Numbered from the stretch's first letter, positions 26,994 through 35,295 are shown. The stretch is DNA of 64,000 nt from Hyphomicrobium sp. CS1BSMeth3 (GCF_900117415.1 NZ_FPEI01000006.1:2647001-2711000), one strand, 5' to 3'. Program-made: numbers and translations. The notes: generated by a model not told the origin, from the letters alone.

Positions 26994-28046
26994 CTACTCC
27001 GCCGCTTCGAGAAGACGCCCTTCGGCGGCTGCCAGCGCGGAGAGCGCCGCCCCATTGGCCTGCGCGATCGAGTCGTCGATCGTCTCCGGCCCGATGGCCG
27101 CGCCGGCGACGAACACGCCCGGCCGCGAGGTCGCGCCCATGATGCCGTACGTGTCCTTGCGCGCGATGTAGCCGTGTTTGTGCAGCTCGACGTCGAACAC
27201 GGCCGAAATCGTCATGTTGTCGACGTTCGGGTCCATGCCGATGGCGTGCACGACCATGTCGAAGGGAATGGTGATCGGCCGCTTCACGAGCGTGTCCTCG
27301 CCCTTGACGATGAGCTGGCGGCCGTCACCCGTCACTTCCGCAATGCGCGCCTTGATGTACTTGACCTTGAACTCCTCCTGGCTGCGCCAGTAGTAGTCCG
27401 TCTCGTAGTGCCCGAACGTGCGGATATCCATGTAGTAGATGTAGACGTGGCAGTCCGGCAGCTCCTCGCGGATCTCCATCGCGAGGTTGGCCGAGACCGT
27501 GCAGCAGATCTTCGAGCACCACTCGCGGCCGATCTGGCGGTCGCGCGAGCCGACGCAGAGCAGGATCGCGACGCGCTTCGGCTTGCGGCCATCAGACGGA
27601 CAGCGCACGCCCTGACCTGACGAGATCATCTGCTCGACCTGCGTCGTCGTCACGACATCGGGAAAGAGGCCGAAGCCCCACTCCGGCTTGTTGACGCTGT
27701 CGAAGTGCGTGAAGCCGGTCGTGAGGAGCGCCGCGCCGGCTTCGACGCGCGAGCCGTCCGACAGCTCGGCGATGAAATTGCCGGGCGTGCCGGAGAAGCG
27801 CGAGACGGTCGTGCCGAGCTTGCGCGTGACGCTCGGGTTGCTCTCGACGCGCGTGACCATGCTGCCGATCGCATCTTTGGCCCAGCGGCCCGAAGGCACG
27901 AGCTTGGCGTAACCCGAATGAATCGGTGCGCCGCCGAGGATGGCCGTCTTCTCGACCAGCACCGAGGAACGCCCGACAGTCGAAAGTGCGTGCGCCGCCG
28001 CGAGGCCCGCCGGCCCGCCGCCGACGATGAGAATGGGCTTTGTCAT
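26994..28046 (-). CDS. shdrA: sHdrA, heterodisulfide-reductase A-like flavoprotein
   Basis: 350-aa FAD protein of the HdrA type. The dinucleotide-binding fingerprint GGGPAGLAAAHAL is at residues 9-21. A cluster motif CVGSRD...GREWCSKICC supplies C164, C177, C181 and C182. A second Rossmann region and the C-terminal GVFVAGAAIGPETIDDSI close the FAD domain. At 350 residues it is the compact form seen in sulfur oxidizers, lacking the extra ferredoxin domains of methanogen HdrA. It is the probable electron hub of the complex. It starts 2 bp after the LysE-family gene. Confidence 0.93.
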   Translation of the reverse strand: MTKPILIVGGGPAGLAAAHALSTVGRSSVLVEKTAILGGAPIHSGYAKLVPSGRWAKDAIGSMVTRVESNPSVTRKLGTTVSRFSGTPGNFIAELSDGSRVEAGAALLTTGFTHFDSVNKPEWGFGLFPDVVTTTQVEQMISSGQGVRCPSDGRKPKRVAILLCVGSRDRQIGREWCSKICCTVSANLAMEIREELPDCHVYIYYMDIRTFGHYETDYYWRSQEEFKVKYIKARIAEVTGDGRQLIVKGEDTLVKRPITIPFDMVVHAIGMDPNVDNMTISAVFDVELHKHGYIARKDTYGIMGATSRPGVFVAGAAIGPETIDDSIAQANGAALSALAAAEGRLLEAAE

Positions 28047-28048
28047 AC

Positions 28049-28687
28049 TCAAAGGCTCCGCTGAAGGAAGGCCAGCCTGATACCGAGCAGGACGAAGAGG
28101 CTGCCGAGCGCGCGCTCCATCCATGTGCGCACGACACTGCCGGCACTCAGCGCGGCCGAGGCGCGCGCCGTGAACCACGCGACCATGAGGCACACGATCG
28201 TGCCGGTCGCGCAGAAGATCAGGCCGAGCACGACGAAGGCGAGCGCCTTCGATGGCGCGCCCGCCGAGATGAACTGCGGCAGGAAGGCCAGGAAGAAAAG
28301 CGCCACCTTGGGATTGAGCGCGTTCGTGAGAAAGCCCTGCAGGAAGATGCCGCGGAGCGAGATCGCGGCCCTTCCATTCGATGCAGCAGCGTCGCTCACA
28401 CCCGCGTTGCGCAGAAGCGAGATGCCGACCCACACGAGATAGACGGCGCCGACGAGCTTCAGAATGAAGAAGGCCTCGGCCGATGTCGAAAGGATCGCCG
28501 ATAAGCCCAGCGCCGCCGCCGCAATGTGCACGAAGCAGCCCGCGGTGATCCCGAGCGCCGCGACGGCGCCCGCACGCGCGCCGAGCTGCGCACTGCGGCC
28601 CATGATGTACGCCATGTCCGGGCCGGGCGTGATGTTGAGCAGCAGCCCCGCGGCCACGAACAGCCAGAGATCCGTAATACCGAGCAT
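28049..28687 (-). CDS. LysE/RhtB family exporter
   Basis: 212-aa membrane protein with five or six hydrophobic segments and the LysE/RhtB hallmarks: LLLNITPGPDMAYIMGRS near residues 15-32 and the NALNPKVALFFLAFLPQFI segment near 125-143. The family exports amino acids and related small molecules. It sits between shdrB1 (3-bp gap) and shdrA (2-bp gap), splitting two core subunits, so it is translated with them. Export of a sulfur-containing amino acid or a thiol is plausible, but only by location. Confidence 0.9.
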   Translation of the reverse strand: MLGITDLWLFVAAGLLLNITPGPDMAYIMGRSAQLGARAGAVAALGITAGCFVHIAAAALGLSAILSTSAEAFFILKLVGAVYLVWVGISLLRNAGVSDAAASNGRAAISLRGIFLQGFLTNALNPKVALFFLAFLPQFISAGAPSKALAFVVLGLIFCATGTIVCLMVAWFTARASAALSAGSVVRTWMERALGSLFVLLGIRLAFLQRSL

Positions 28688-28690
28688 CGC

Positions 28691-30082
28691 CTACTCTCCG
28701 GGCGGCGGCGGAGGGATGACCTCGCGCTTGATCGGCTTGAAGCCCGGCCCCGACGTAATGCGCAGGCGCGGATCATAGAGCTGGTCGGCAGCGCCCGACT
28801 TGATCTGCTCGAGGTACTGCTCGAACTCGGCCTTCTTGGCCTTCCAGTCGATGCCGAGCTTTTCGAGCAGCCGCTCGATCGGGCTCGCGTGCCAGTGCGT
28901 CTGCACGATCTTGTAAGGGTCGGCGCCGCAGACGAGCGCGGCGAACTGGCAGTCCGCCAGGACGGGCAGCTCATAAGGCTTACCCGCCGCGCGACCGATC
29001 CATTGGTTCTTGTCGAGCGTGGTGATGCAGCCCGTGTCATGGCCGATCATGACGTCGGCCTGGGCCTCCTCGACAGCGACCCTGATCTTGCGGTCGATGG
29101 CGAAGGAGCGCGTGAACTCGCGCTCGGAAATGATGTGGCGGAAGCCGAAGCCGCAGCAGTCGTACCACGTCTTGTAGTCGATCACATTGGCGCCGAGCCG
29201 CTGGACGAGCCCGGTCGAGACCGCGACGCGGTTCCCTTCGAGGATCTCGTCATCGTAGATCGCATCCTCCGGCACCATCTTGTAGACGTGGCAGGCCGGA
29301 TGGATCGTCGCGCGGACGGCTGAAGCGTCGATCGTCTGATGATCGGCAATGCGGTGGCGCATGACGTGCAACCACTCGGAGTAGTGCACGACCTCCTCGG
29401 GGATGAGCAGCTTGCCATCGACGAGACGGCCGAGCTTGCCGAGGATCTTCGTCACGCTCTCGCGTAGCTTCGCGGAATGAATGAGATAGGCGCGCACTTC
29501 CTTGTAGTTGCCGAAGGACGTGCCGCAGTGCACGAGCGGGTAGTAGTAGCCCTCGGGCAGGCCCTGCGCCTTCGCCGAGACGTACGCCTGATGGAAATTG
29601 CGCAGGAAGACGGCGGCAAGGCTCTCGATGTTGCCGATGCCTGAGCCGTGATAGTTCCACGCGGTGCAGGATGTCTGATCGGTCTCGTCGAGATAGCTCG
29701 TGCCGATCTTGTTCTGCAGCCAGAGCAGCGAGACGGGATAGCCTGGGATGTTGCCGCACTGGCCGCAGCTCTTGTGATGCCAGAGCTGGGTCGTCGGAAC
29801 GCGCTTCGTCCAGCCGTAGAGCGTCTTGGCCTCGATCGGCTCGTGCTGGTCCGTGATGCGATGGACCTTGATCTGGCCCTCTTTCTCGAGCTGCCACATG
29901 GCATCGCGCACGTCCTCGACGCGATCCTTGTTGGTCAGCATGGAGCGGCGATCGATCCGCTGCTCGACCCAGGCTGTGGCCGTCGCGGCCTCGCTTGCGG
30001 AAAGGTTGGCGGGCTTCCACTCGGGACCATGGCCCGTGAAGCGCTCGCCGTTCTGCGAAGGGCGATGGGTCGGATTGCTCAT
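28691..30082 (-). CDS. shdrB1: sHdrB1, heterodisulfide-reductase B-like subunit
   Basis: 463-aa CCG-type protein, longer than sHdrB2. Cysteines fall in two groups: C106, C109, C139 and C186 (in KSCGQCGNIPG, SCTAWNY and HCGTS), and C264, C309-C310, C352, C378 and C385 (in HPACHVYKM, YDCCGFGF and TGCITTL). Only the second group looks like a complete CCG domain; the first is a variant. Two distinct B subunits in one cluster are a mark of sHdr. The start overlaps the VOC-protein stop by 4 bp. The C-terminal tail is proline-rich. Confidence 0.92.
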   Translation of the reverse strand: MSNPTHRPSQNGERFTGHGPEWKPANLSASEAATATAWVEQRIDRRSMLTNKDRVEDVRDAMWQLEKEGQIKVHRITDQHEPIEAKTLYGWTKRVPTTQLWHHKSCGQCGNIPGYPVSLLWLQNKIGTSYLDETDQTSCTAWNYHGSGIGNIESLAAVFLRNFHQAYVSAKAQGLPEGYYYPLVHCGTSFGNYKEVRAYLIHSAKLRESVTKILGKLGRLVDGKLLIPEEVVHYSEWLHVMRHRIADHQTIDASAVRATIHPACHVYKMVPEDAIYDDEILEGNRVAVSTGLVQRLGANVIDYKTWYDCCGFGFRHIISEREFTRSFAIDRKIRVAVEEAQADVMIGHDTGCITTLDKNQWIGRAAGKPYELPVLADCQFAALVCGADPYKIVQTHWHASPIERLLEKLGIDWKAKKAEFEQYLEQIKSGAADQLYDPRLRITSGPGFKPIKREVIPPPPPGE

Positions 30083-30612
30083 TTGCTCCTCCTGCCGCCT
30101 GCCGGCTTCGGCTTTTCTTTCGGCTTCGCCGCGGATTGCGGCGTGCCAGCCATCATCTCATCGAGGCGCTTCTGCATCTTCTTCGGCGAGACATCCTCCA
30201 TGCGCGTCTGGATCATCCAGACATAGCCGAAGGGATCCTCCACCTGCCCGGCGCGATCGCCGTAGAACTCGTCCTGCACCGGCCGCCTGATCGTGGCACC
30301 CGCTGCCAGTGCGCGCTCGACGACCGCGTCGACGTCAGCGACATACAGGCACATGGTCACGGTCGTACCGCCGAGACTGCGCGGACCGAGAACGCCCATC
30401 TCGGGGAACTCGGCGGAAAGCATCACGCAGCTCTCGCCGAAGAGGAGCTCGGCATGACCGACGCGATCGCCCATCATGAGGCGGTAGCGCTCCTTGGCAT
30501 CGAAGGCCTTCTCGTAGAAGTCGATGGCAGCAGCAGCATCGGCCACGCGCAGATACGCCATGGCGTCGCTGTAGCCTTTCGGCGGCTTGTACTTCACTTT
30601 TGTCATACGCAT
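30079..30612 (-). CDS. VOC (glyoxalase/PhnB-like) family protein
   Basis: 177-aa vicinal-oxygen-chelate protein of the PhnB-like type. The babAB segments are AMAYLRVADAAAAIDFYEKAF near residue 20, then GHAELLFGESCVMLSAEFPE, and DRAGQVEDPFGYVWMIQT near 140. A short basic tail follows (KPKEKPKPAGGRRSK). VOC enzymes include glyoxalases and isomerases; this subtype is poorly defined. The start is placed at MRMTKVKYKP, where a GAGG ribosome site is 6-7 bp upstream. It lies between shdrC1 and shdrB1, overlapping shdrB1 by 4 bp. Confidence 0.88.
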   Translation of the reverse strand: MRMTKVKYKPPKGYSDAMAYLRVADAAAAIDFYEKAFDAKERYRLMMGDRVGHAELLFGESCVMLSAEFPEMGVLGPRSLGGTTVTMCLYVADVDAVVERALAAGATIRRPVQDEFYGDRAGQVEDPFGYVWMIQTRMEDVSPKKMQKRLDEMMAGTPQSAAKPKEKPKPAGGRRSK

Positions 30613-30650
30613 GTCCGCCTCAATGACGTGAGATGTGCCATGCTGCACTC

Positions 30651-31409
30651 TCAGTCATCGTCCTCGGCGTCCTCCTGCTCCTCGAGGAAATCTTTCCAGT
30701 CCTCGCGCTTCTCTTCCATGATGTCGGTGATGACGTCGAACAGGTTCTCGTCGATGCCCTCGAGCTGGTCGAGGACGCCGGTCATCTCCCAGATGGTGTA
30801 GAGCTCGACCGAGGTCTTGAGATTGACCTCCCACGCAGTTTCCGTGGTGTTGAGCGTCGCCATCGGGATCGCCTTGCGCAGCAGCTTGAGCGGCGCATTG
30901 ACCTTGGAGATGTTAGGCCCCCAGTCGGCGAAGTGTTGGGGATTGATCATGTCCGGCGCGAGCTGATTGCCCGTCGAGATCAGCTTCAGCATCACGCGGC
31001 TGAATGGGCGCAGCACGTCCTTCGCCGACTGCATCTGATGCTTGATCGCGACCTCGCGCATGAGCATGACGAGGCCACCCGGCGAATTGCGGAAGGGGCA
31101 GCGTGCGGCGCACGTGTAGCACTGGGCGCAGGACCAGATCTTTTCCTGCATGGCATCGTAGATGCCTTCGAGGTTCTCGGTCCAAAGGAGCTGGACGATC
31201 TCGCGTGGCGAGAAGTCGTAGTAGTGCGCGGCCGGGCAGGTCGCGGTGCAGATGCCGCAGTTGAGGCAGCCATGCAGCTCGTGGTCGAAGCGCATGTCCT
31301 CCTGCAGATCGCGGAAGATGGCTTCGAGCTTGGCGCGCGGCACGGGCGGCTTGTCCGAGACCGGATCGCCGATGAAATCCTGCACGCGTGTTGCGGTGGC
31401 CTCAGCCAT
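30651..31409 (-). CDS. shdrC1: sHdrC1, heterodisulfide-reductase C-like iron-sulfur subunit
   Basis: 252-aa subunit with two [4Fe-4S] motifs: C48-C51-C54-C58 (CLNCGICTATCPAA) and C94-C97-C100-C104 (CAQCYTCAARCPF). The C-terminal tail is strongly acidic (EEQEDAEDDD). It is the first Hdr subunit in the operon and starts 10 bp after the dsrE stop. Its partner is expected to be sHdrB1. A 38-bp gap then precedes the VOC gene. Confidence 0.93.
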   Translation of the reverse strand: MAEATATRVQDFIGDPVSDKPPVPRAKLEAIFRDLQEDMRFDHELHGCLNCGICTATCPAAHYYDFSPREIVQLLWTENLEGIYDAMQEKIWSCAQCYTCAARCPFRNSPGGLVMLMREVAIKHQMQSAKDVLRPFSRVMLKLISTGNQLAPDMINPQHFADWGPNISKVNAPLKLLRKAIPMATLNTTETAWEVNLKTSVELYTIWEMTGVLDQLEGIDENLFDVITDIMEEKREDWKDFLEEQEDAEDDD

Positions 31410-31419
31410 CGGCGCGACC

Positions 31420-31800
31420 TCAGTAGCTCAGGACCCGGGTGTCTTCGCCTTCCATGACCTCCTCGATGAGGTAGGCACCGCCAACGATCCCCGAGCACTC
31501 GGGGATCAGGTCCTCCTGCTTCATGTCGAAGAGATCGAGGTTCGGCGAGCAGCAGAAGAACTTCACGCCCGCCTCGTGCGCGTCCTTGATGAAATCGTAG
31601 ACGCTCTTGGGGCTGCCGGGCTTCACGACGAGTGTCTCGGCAACGCCCTTCTTCATGAGGCGGCCGGCCGTCGCGGTGCAGATGACCTCGACCTCATAGT
31701 CCATGGCGGCGGCAACCGAGGCCTGGAATATCGGCGCGCCCAGCTCCTCGCCATTGCGCGGGTCCGTATTCGCCATGATGATCACGAGCTTCTTGGCCAT
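31420..31800 (-). CDS. dsrE: DsrE-family sulfurtransferase
   Basis: 126-aa DsrE/TusD-like protein, first gene of the sHdr operon. Cysteines are C41, C83-C84 (KFFCCSPNLDL) and C102 (IPECSGIVGGAYL). The vicinal C83-C84 pair is at the position where DsrE-type proteins carry a persulfide. In sHdr organisms, DsrE3-type proteins with TusA and rhodanese pass sulfane sulfur to the sHdr complex; TusA and rhodanese are not in this window. The start MAKKLVIIM has a GGGAGG site 7 bp upstream. The subtype (DsrE3A or DsrE3C) is not settled here. Confidence 0.88.
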   Translation of the reverse strand: MAKKLVIIMANTDPRNGEELGAPIFQASVAAAMDYEVEVICTATAGRLMKKGVAETLVVKPGSPKSVYDFIKDAHEAGVKFFCCSPNLDLFDMKQEDLIPECSGIVGGAYLIEEVMEGEDTRVLSY

Positions 31801-31939
31801 GCCGTGCCTCCCGGTCCTGGACGCGGGCGGGCGCCCGCGCCGCGCTGCCAGTTTACGCGCGTCGCTCCGCCGCTGCTGCATGGCAGCTTGTCGGCATGGC
31901 AGCGTCCGGCGCGCTTCCTTGTTGGGGCAGCCTGGAATC

Positions 31940-31968
31940 CTTATACAGTGGCCTCCGCAAAGCGGCAA
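31940..31968 (-). promoter_or_regulatory. Predicted sigma-70-like promoter of the sHdr operon
   Basis: On the minus strand, TTGCCG (31963-31968) and TATAAG (31940-31945) are separated by exactly 17 bp. This lies about 140 bp upstream of dsrE, with no competing match nearer the gene that I noticed. Prediction from sequence only. Confidence 0.55.
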
Positions 31969-31974
31969 CCGAAC

Positions 31975-31990
31975 ATTCGCATGTGTGAAT
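31975..31990. promoter_or_regulatory. Imperfect palindrome next to the sHdr promoter, possible operator
   Basis: ATTCGCATGTGTGAAT is a 16-bp dyad with one mismatched pair and a 2-bp centre, just upstream of the predicted -35 box and in an AT-rich stretch (followed by ATATATAAC). Known sHdr operons are controlled by ArsR-type repressors that bind short dyads. No such regulator gene lies in this window. It could also act on the divergent exporter gene. Confidence 0.4.
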
Positions 31991-32055
31991 ATATAACGGC
32001 GCTGCGCCGCCAGTGCTGGGGCGCCGCCTGAGCCGCCGAGGGGAGGAAGTCCGGA

Positions 32056-32979
32056 ATGTCGGCCGAGGCCAAGGCGCCGCCGGATGAGCGCGGGCGCATC
32101 GTCTGGGCCGTCACCTGGATGGTCGGGGCGCTGATCTCTTTCACGCTGGTGGCGATCGCGGGCCGTTCAGCCGCGCGCGGGGCGGACGCCCTGCAGATTG
32201 CCGTCTGGCGAACTCTGATCGGGTTCTCCATCCTCGTGCTGATCATCAAGGCACAAGGCATCGCGTTCGGCAGCCTCACATCCAGACGACCGGGCCTGCA
32301 GGTGGTCCGCAATCTCGTTCACTTCACGGCGCAGTTCAGTTGGCTCTACGCGTTGACGCGGATGACGCTCGCCGAGCTGACGGCGCTCGAGTTCACGGCA
32401 CCATTGTGGGTCGCACTGCTCGCCCCATTCCTGCTCGGCGAACGATTGACCGCACTGCGGCTGGGCGCTGCCGTGCTCGGCTTCATCGGCGTGCTTATCG
32501 TGGTGCGCCCAGGCGCCATTCCGCTCAGCGAAGGCACACCCTTCGGTATGATTGCGGCGATCGGGTTCGCGCTGTCCATGCTGACGACGAAGCGCCTTCT
32601 CATTGGCGACAATGCCCTCACGATCCTTTTCTGGATGCAGGGCCTCCAGATCCTGATCGGCCTCGCCGTCATCCTCGGCCGCGCGACGCTGGGGTATGGA
32701 CCAGGGCTCCCGATGCCCGACTTCATCACGTTCTGCTGGCTCGCCGGCGTTGGCGCGTTCGGTCTTACGGCACACTACTCGCTCGCGAAGGCCTTCACCT
32801 ATGCCGATGCGATCATTGTCGCGCCGATGGATTTTCTGCGGCTGCCGCTGATGGTGCTTGTCGGCGTCGTGCTCTACGCCGAGCCGCTCGACTTCTGGGT
32901 ATTGGGTGGCGGCCTCATCGTTGTCGTCGCCAACTTTCTGAACATCCGCGGCGAGCGCCAGCGCACGGGCCGAGGCTGA
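32056..32979 (+). CDS. EamA/DMT-family transporter (first of tandem pair)
   Basis: 307-aa drug/metabolite transporter with ten hydrophobic segments in two EamA halves. Each half ends in the typical LEFTAPLWVALLAPFLLGER and APMDFLRLPLMVLVGVVLYAEPL segments. It is divergent from the sHdr operon. A close paralogue follows 1 bp later; both share similar motifs in the same places (for example LAELTALEFTAPLWVALLAP against LAEVFALEFTTPLWVALLAP). Substrate unknown. Confidence 0.9.
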   Translation: MSAEAKAPPDERGRIVWAVTWMVGALISFTLVAIAGRSAARGADALQIAVWRTLIGFSILVLIIKAQGIAFGSLTSRRPGLQVVRNLVHFTAQFSWLYALTRMTLAELTALEFTAPLWVALLAPFLLGERLTALRLGAAVLGFIGVLIVVRPGAIPLSEGTPFGMIAAIGFALSMLTTKRLLIGDNALTILFWMQGLQILIGLAVILGRATLGYGPGLPMPDFITFCWLAGVGAFGLTAHYSLAKAFTYADAIIVAPMDFLRLPLMVLVGVVLYAEPLDFWVLGGGLIVVVANFLNIRGERQRTGRG

Positions 32980-32980
32980 G

Positions 32981-33877
32981 ATGAGCGCCGAAGCCTCGCT
33001 GCCCCAGCGTTCCGGCCATGCTGCCGTGCTTGCGGCCTTCTGGATGGCGGGCACGCTCGCCATGATCTCGCTGCTGGCCGTCGCCGGGCGCGAGGCCATG
33101 CGCGCGCTGCCGACCATGGACATGATCTTCTACCGGAGCTGGATGTCGCTGCCGGTCGTCGTGCTCATCGCGCTTGCGACGGGGCACAGCCTCTCGGTCT
33201 TCGGCACGCGACGGCTCGGCTTGCACGCGTGGCGCAATGCCGCTCACCTCGCCGGACAATTCACCTGGTTCTGGGCCATCACGCAGATCCCGCTCGCCGA
33301 GGTCTTCGCGCTCGAATTCACGACGCCGCTCTGGGTGGCGCTGCTCGCACCGCTCATTCTGCGCGAACGCATGACCCTGCCGCGCCTTGCCGCCGTGATG
33401 CTCGGGTTCATCGGCGCGCTCGTCGTGATCCGGCCCGTGGGCATGTCGATCAGCTTAGGGACAGCGTCGGCGATGGCCTGCGCCGTGGCCTATGCGTTCT
33501 CGTACATCGCCATGAAGCAGCTCACGCGGACCGAGCGTCCGCTCACGATCCTCTTCTGGCTCTCGCTCTTTCAAGGCCTGTACACGACGGTCCTGACGTT
33601 CGGAAAGCTCACCTGGCCCGATCCCGCGACCTGGGGCTGGCTCGTCGTCATCTCGCTGAGCGGGCTCGCGGCGCACTACTGTATTGCGCGCGCCTTTGCC
33701 CTCGCCGATGCGACCATCGTGACGCCCATGGATTATCTCCGCGTGCCGCTGATCGCCTTCGTCGGCTGGCTGGTCTATGCCGAGGCCCTCGACCCGTTCG
33801 TCCTCATCGGCGGCGCCGTCATTGCAGGCGCCAACATCATCAATCTGCTGGCAGAACGGCGATCCGCGAGCACCTGA
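32981..33877 (+). CDS. EamA/DMT-family transporter (second of tandem pair)
   Basis: 298-aa paralogue of the preceding gene, also ten-span EamA. Key segments are RNAAHLAGQFTWFWAITQIP, EFTTPLWVALLAP and TPMDYLRVPLIAFVGWLVYAEAL. The high similarity and 1-bp spacing point to tandem duplication; the products may work as a hetero-pair or on different substrates. It ends 75 bp before the VWA gene. Confidence 0.9.
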   Translation: MSAEASLPQRSGHAAVLAAFWMAGTLAMISLLAVAGREAMRALPTMDMIFYRSWMSLPVVVLIALATGHSLSVFGTRRLGLHAWRNAAHLAGQFTWFWAITQIPLAEVFALEFTTPLWVALLAPLILRERMTLPRLAAVMLGFIGALVVIRPVGMSISLGTASAMACAVAYAFSYIAMKQLTRTERPLTILFWLSLFQGLYTTVLTFGKLTWPDPATWGWLVVISLSGLAAHYCIARAFALADATIVTPMDYLRVPLIAFVGWLVYAEALDPFVLIGGAVIAGANIINLLAERRSAST

Positions 33878-33952
33878 TCCGCCCCGATCCGGCATTCCAT
33901 GCCCCAGTGGAGGTGCTATAAGCACCAGACCATCCGCCCCCGGAGCCCGCGC

Positions 33953-35128
33953 ATGTTCGTGACTTTCTTCCATGAGCTCAAGGCCGCCAAGGTGCCCGTC
34001 ACCTTGAAGGAATACCTGACGCTGATGGAAGCCCTGCAGGCCGATCTCGCCGACCAGCGCGTCGAGAACTTCTACTACCTCTCGCGCGCCGCACTCGTGA
34101 AGGACGAGCGCCATCTCGACAAGTTCGACCAGGTCTTCGGCCACGTCTTCAAGGGCCTGGAGCTGATGAGCGACGCCGCCGAGGCCAACATCCCCGAGGA
34201 GTGGCTGCGCGCCATCTCGAGCCTCTATCTCTCCGAGGAGGAGAAGAAGAAGATCGAGGCCCTTGGCGGCTGGGACAAGATCATGGAGGAGCTGAAAAAG
34301 CGCCTCGCCGAGCAGAAAGGCCGTCACCAGGGCGGCAGCAAGTGGATCGGCACAGGCGGCACCTCGCCCTATGGCGCGGAGGGCTACAATCCAGCCGGCG
34401 TGCGCATCGGCCAGAAGGAAAACCGCAACTTTCGCGCCCTCAAGGTGTGGGACAAGCGCGAGTTCAAGGATCTCGACGACAAGGTCGAGCTCGGCACGCG
34501 CAATATCAAGGTTGCCCTACGCCGCTTGCGCAAGTTCGCGCGCGAAGGTGCGGCCGACGAGCTCGATCTCGACGGCACCATCAAGGGCACGGCGCGCAAA
34601 GGCTATCTCGACATTCAGATGCGGCCCGAGCGGCGCAATGCCGTGAAGGTTCTCATGTTCTTCGATATCGGCGGCTCGATGGACTACCACGTCAAGCTCG
34701 CCGAGGAGCTCTTCTCGGCGGCGCGCGCCGAGATGAAGCACATGGAGTATTTCTACTTCCACAACTGCCTTTACGAGTTCCTCTGGAAGGACAACAAGCG
34801 CCGCTGGACGGAGCGCACGCCCACCTGGGACGTCCTGCACAAGTACCCGGCCGACTACAAGGTCGTGTTCGTCGGTGATGCCTCCATGAGCCCCTACGAG
34901 ATCAGCGTTCCCGGCGGCTCCGTCGAGCACATGAACGAGGAGCCGGGCGCGACCTGGATCAAGCGCGTCACGGACATCTACGAGCACGCCGTGTGGCTCA
35001 ATCCGGTGCCCGAGCAGCACTGGAGCTGGACGCCCTCGATCAAGCTCATGAGCGACCTCATGGAAGGGCGCATGTTCCCGCTGACGCTCGACGGCCTCGA
35101 CAAGGCCATGAAGGAGCTCATGCGCTGA
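33953..35128 (+). CDS. CoxE-type VWA-domain protein
   Basis: 391-aa cytoplasmic protein of the CoxE-like VWA family. The N-terminal helical part (1-130) has an extended charged helix (SEEEKKKIEALGGWDKIMEE). A VWA domain occupies about 225-390. The metal-ion-dependent adhesion motif is FFDIGGSMDYH, with Gly in place of the first Ser of the usual DxSxS. The GRHQGGSKWIGTGGTSPYGA linker is typical of the family. Relatives commonly pair with a MoxR-type AAA+ ATPase, but none lies adjacent here. The ATG at MFVTFFHELKAAKVPV is the conserved family start. Confidence 0.85.
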   Translation: MFVTFFHELKAAKVPVTLKEYLTLMEALQADLADQRVENFYYLSRAALVKDERHLDKFDQVFGHVFKGLELMSDAAEANIPEEWLRAISSLYLSEEEKKKIEALGGWDKIMEELKKRLAEQKGRHQGGSKWIGTGGTSPYGAEGYNPAGVRIGQKENRNFRALKVWDKREFKDLDDKVELGTRNIKVALRRLRKFAREGAADELDLDGTIKGTARKGYLDIQMRPERRNAVKVLMFFDIGGSMDYHVKLAEELFSAARAEMKHMEYFYFHNCLYEFLWKDNKRRWTERTPTWDVLHKYPADYKVVFVGDASMSPYEISVPGGSVEHMNEEPGATWIKRVTDIYEHAVWLNPVPEQHWSWTPSIKLMSDLMEGRMFPLTLDGLDKAMKELMR

Positions 35129-35206
35129 GATCCTCCTTGGAGGGCCTTTTTGCAGCCCCCCTTGCAGGAGGAGCGGAGAGACCACACATAGCGGGACATC
35201 CCGGTC

Positions 35207-35281
35207 TAAAGCGTCGGACCTCAAATGCGACCCACGCCTGGGCCGATCTCAAAGTCGCATTTAAGGTCCAAAGACGCTTTA
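35207..35281. repeat. Large imperfect palindrome A
   Basis: 75-bp inverted repeat. Outer arms are TAAAGCGTC/GACGCTTTA and inner arms are GGACCT-AAATGCGAC/GTCGCATTT-AGGTCC, with an AAA bulge on the right arm and a loop of about 22 nt. It is homologous, in inverted orientation, to the palindrome at 35296. Confidence 0.85.
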
Positions 35282-35295
35282 GCGTCATAGTGTTC

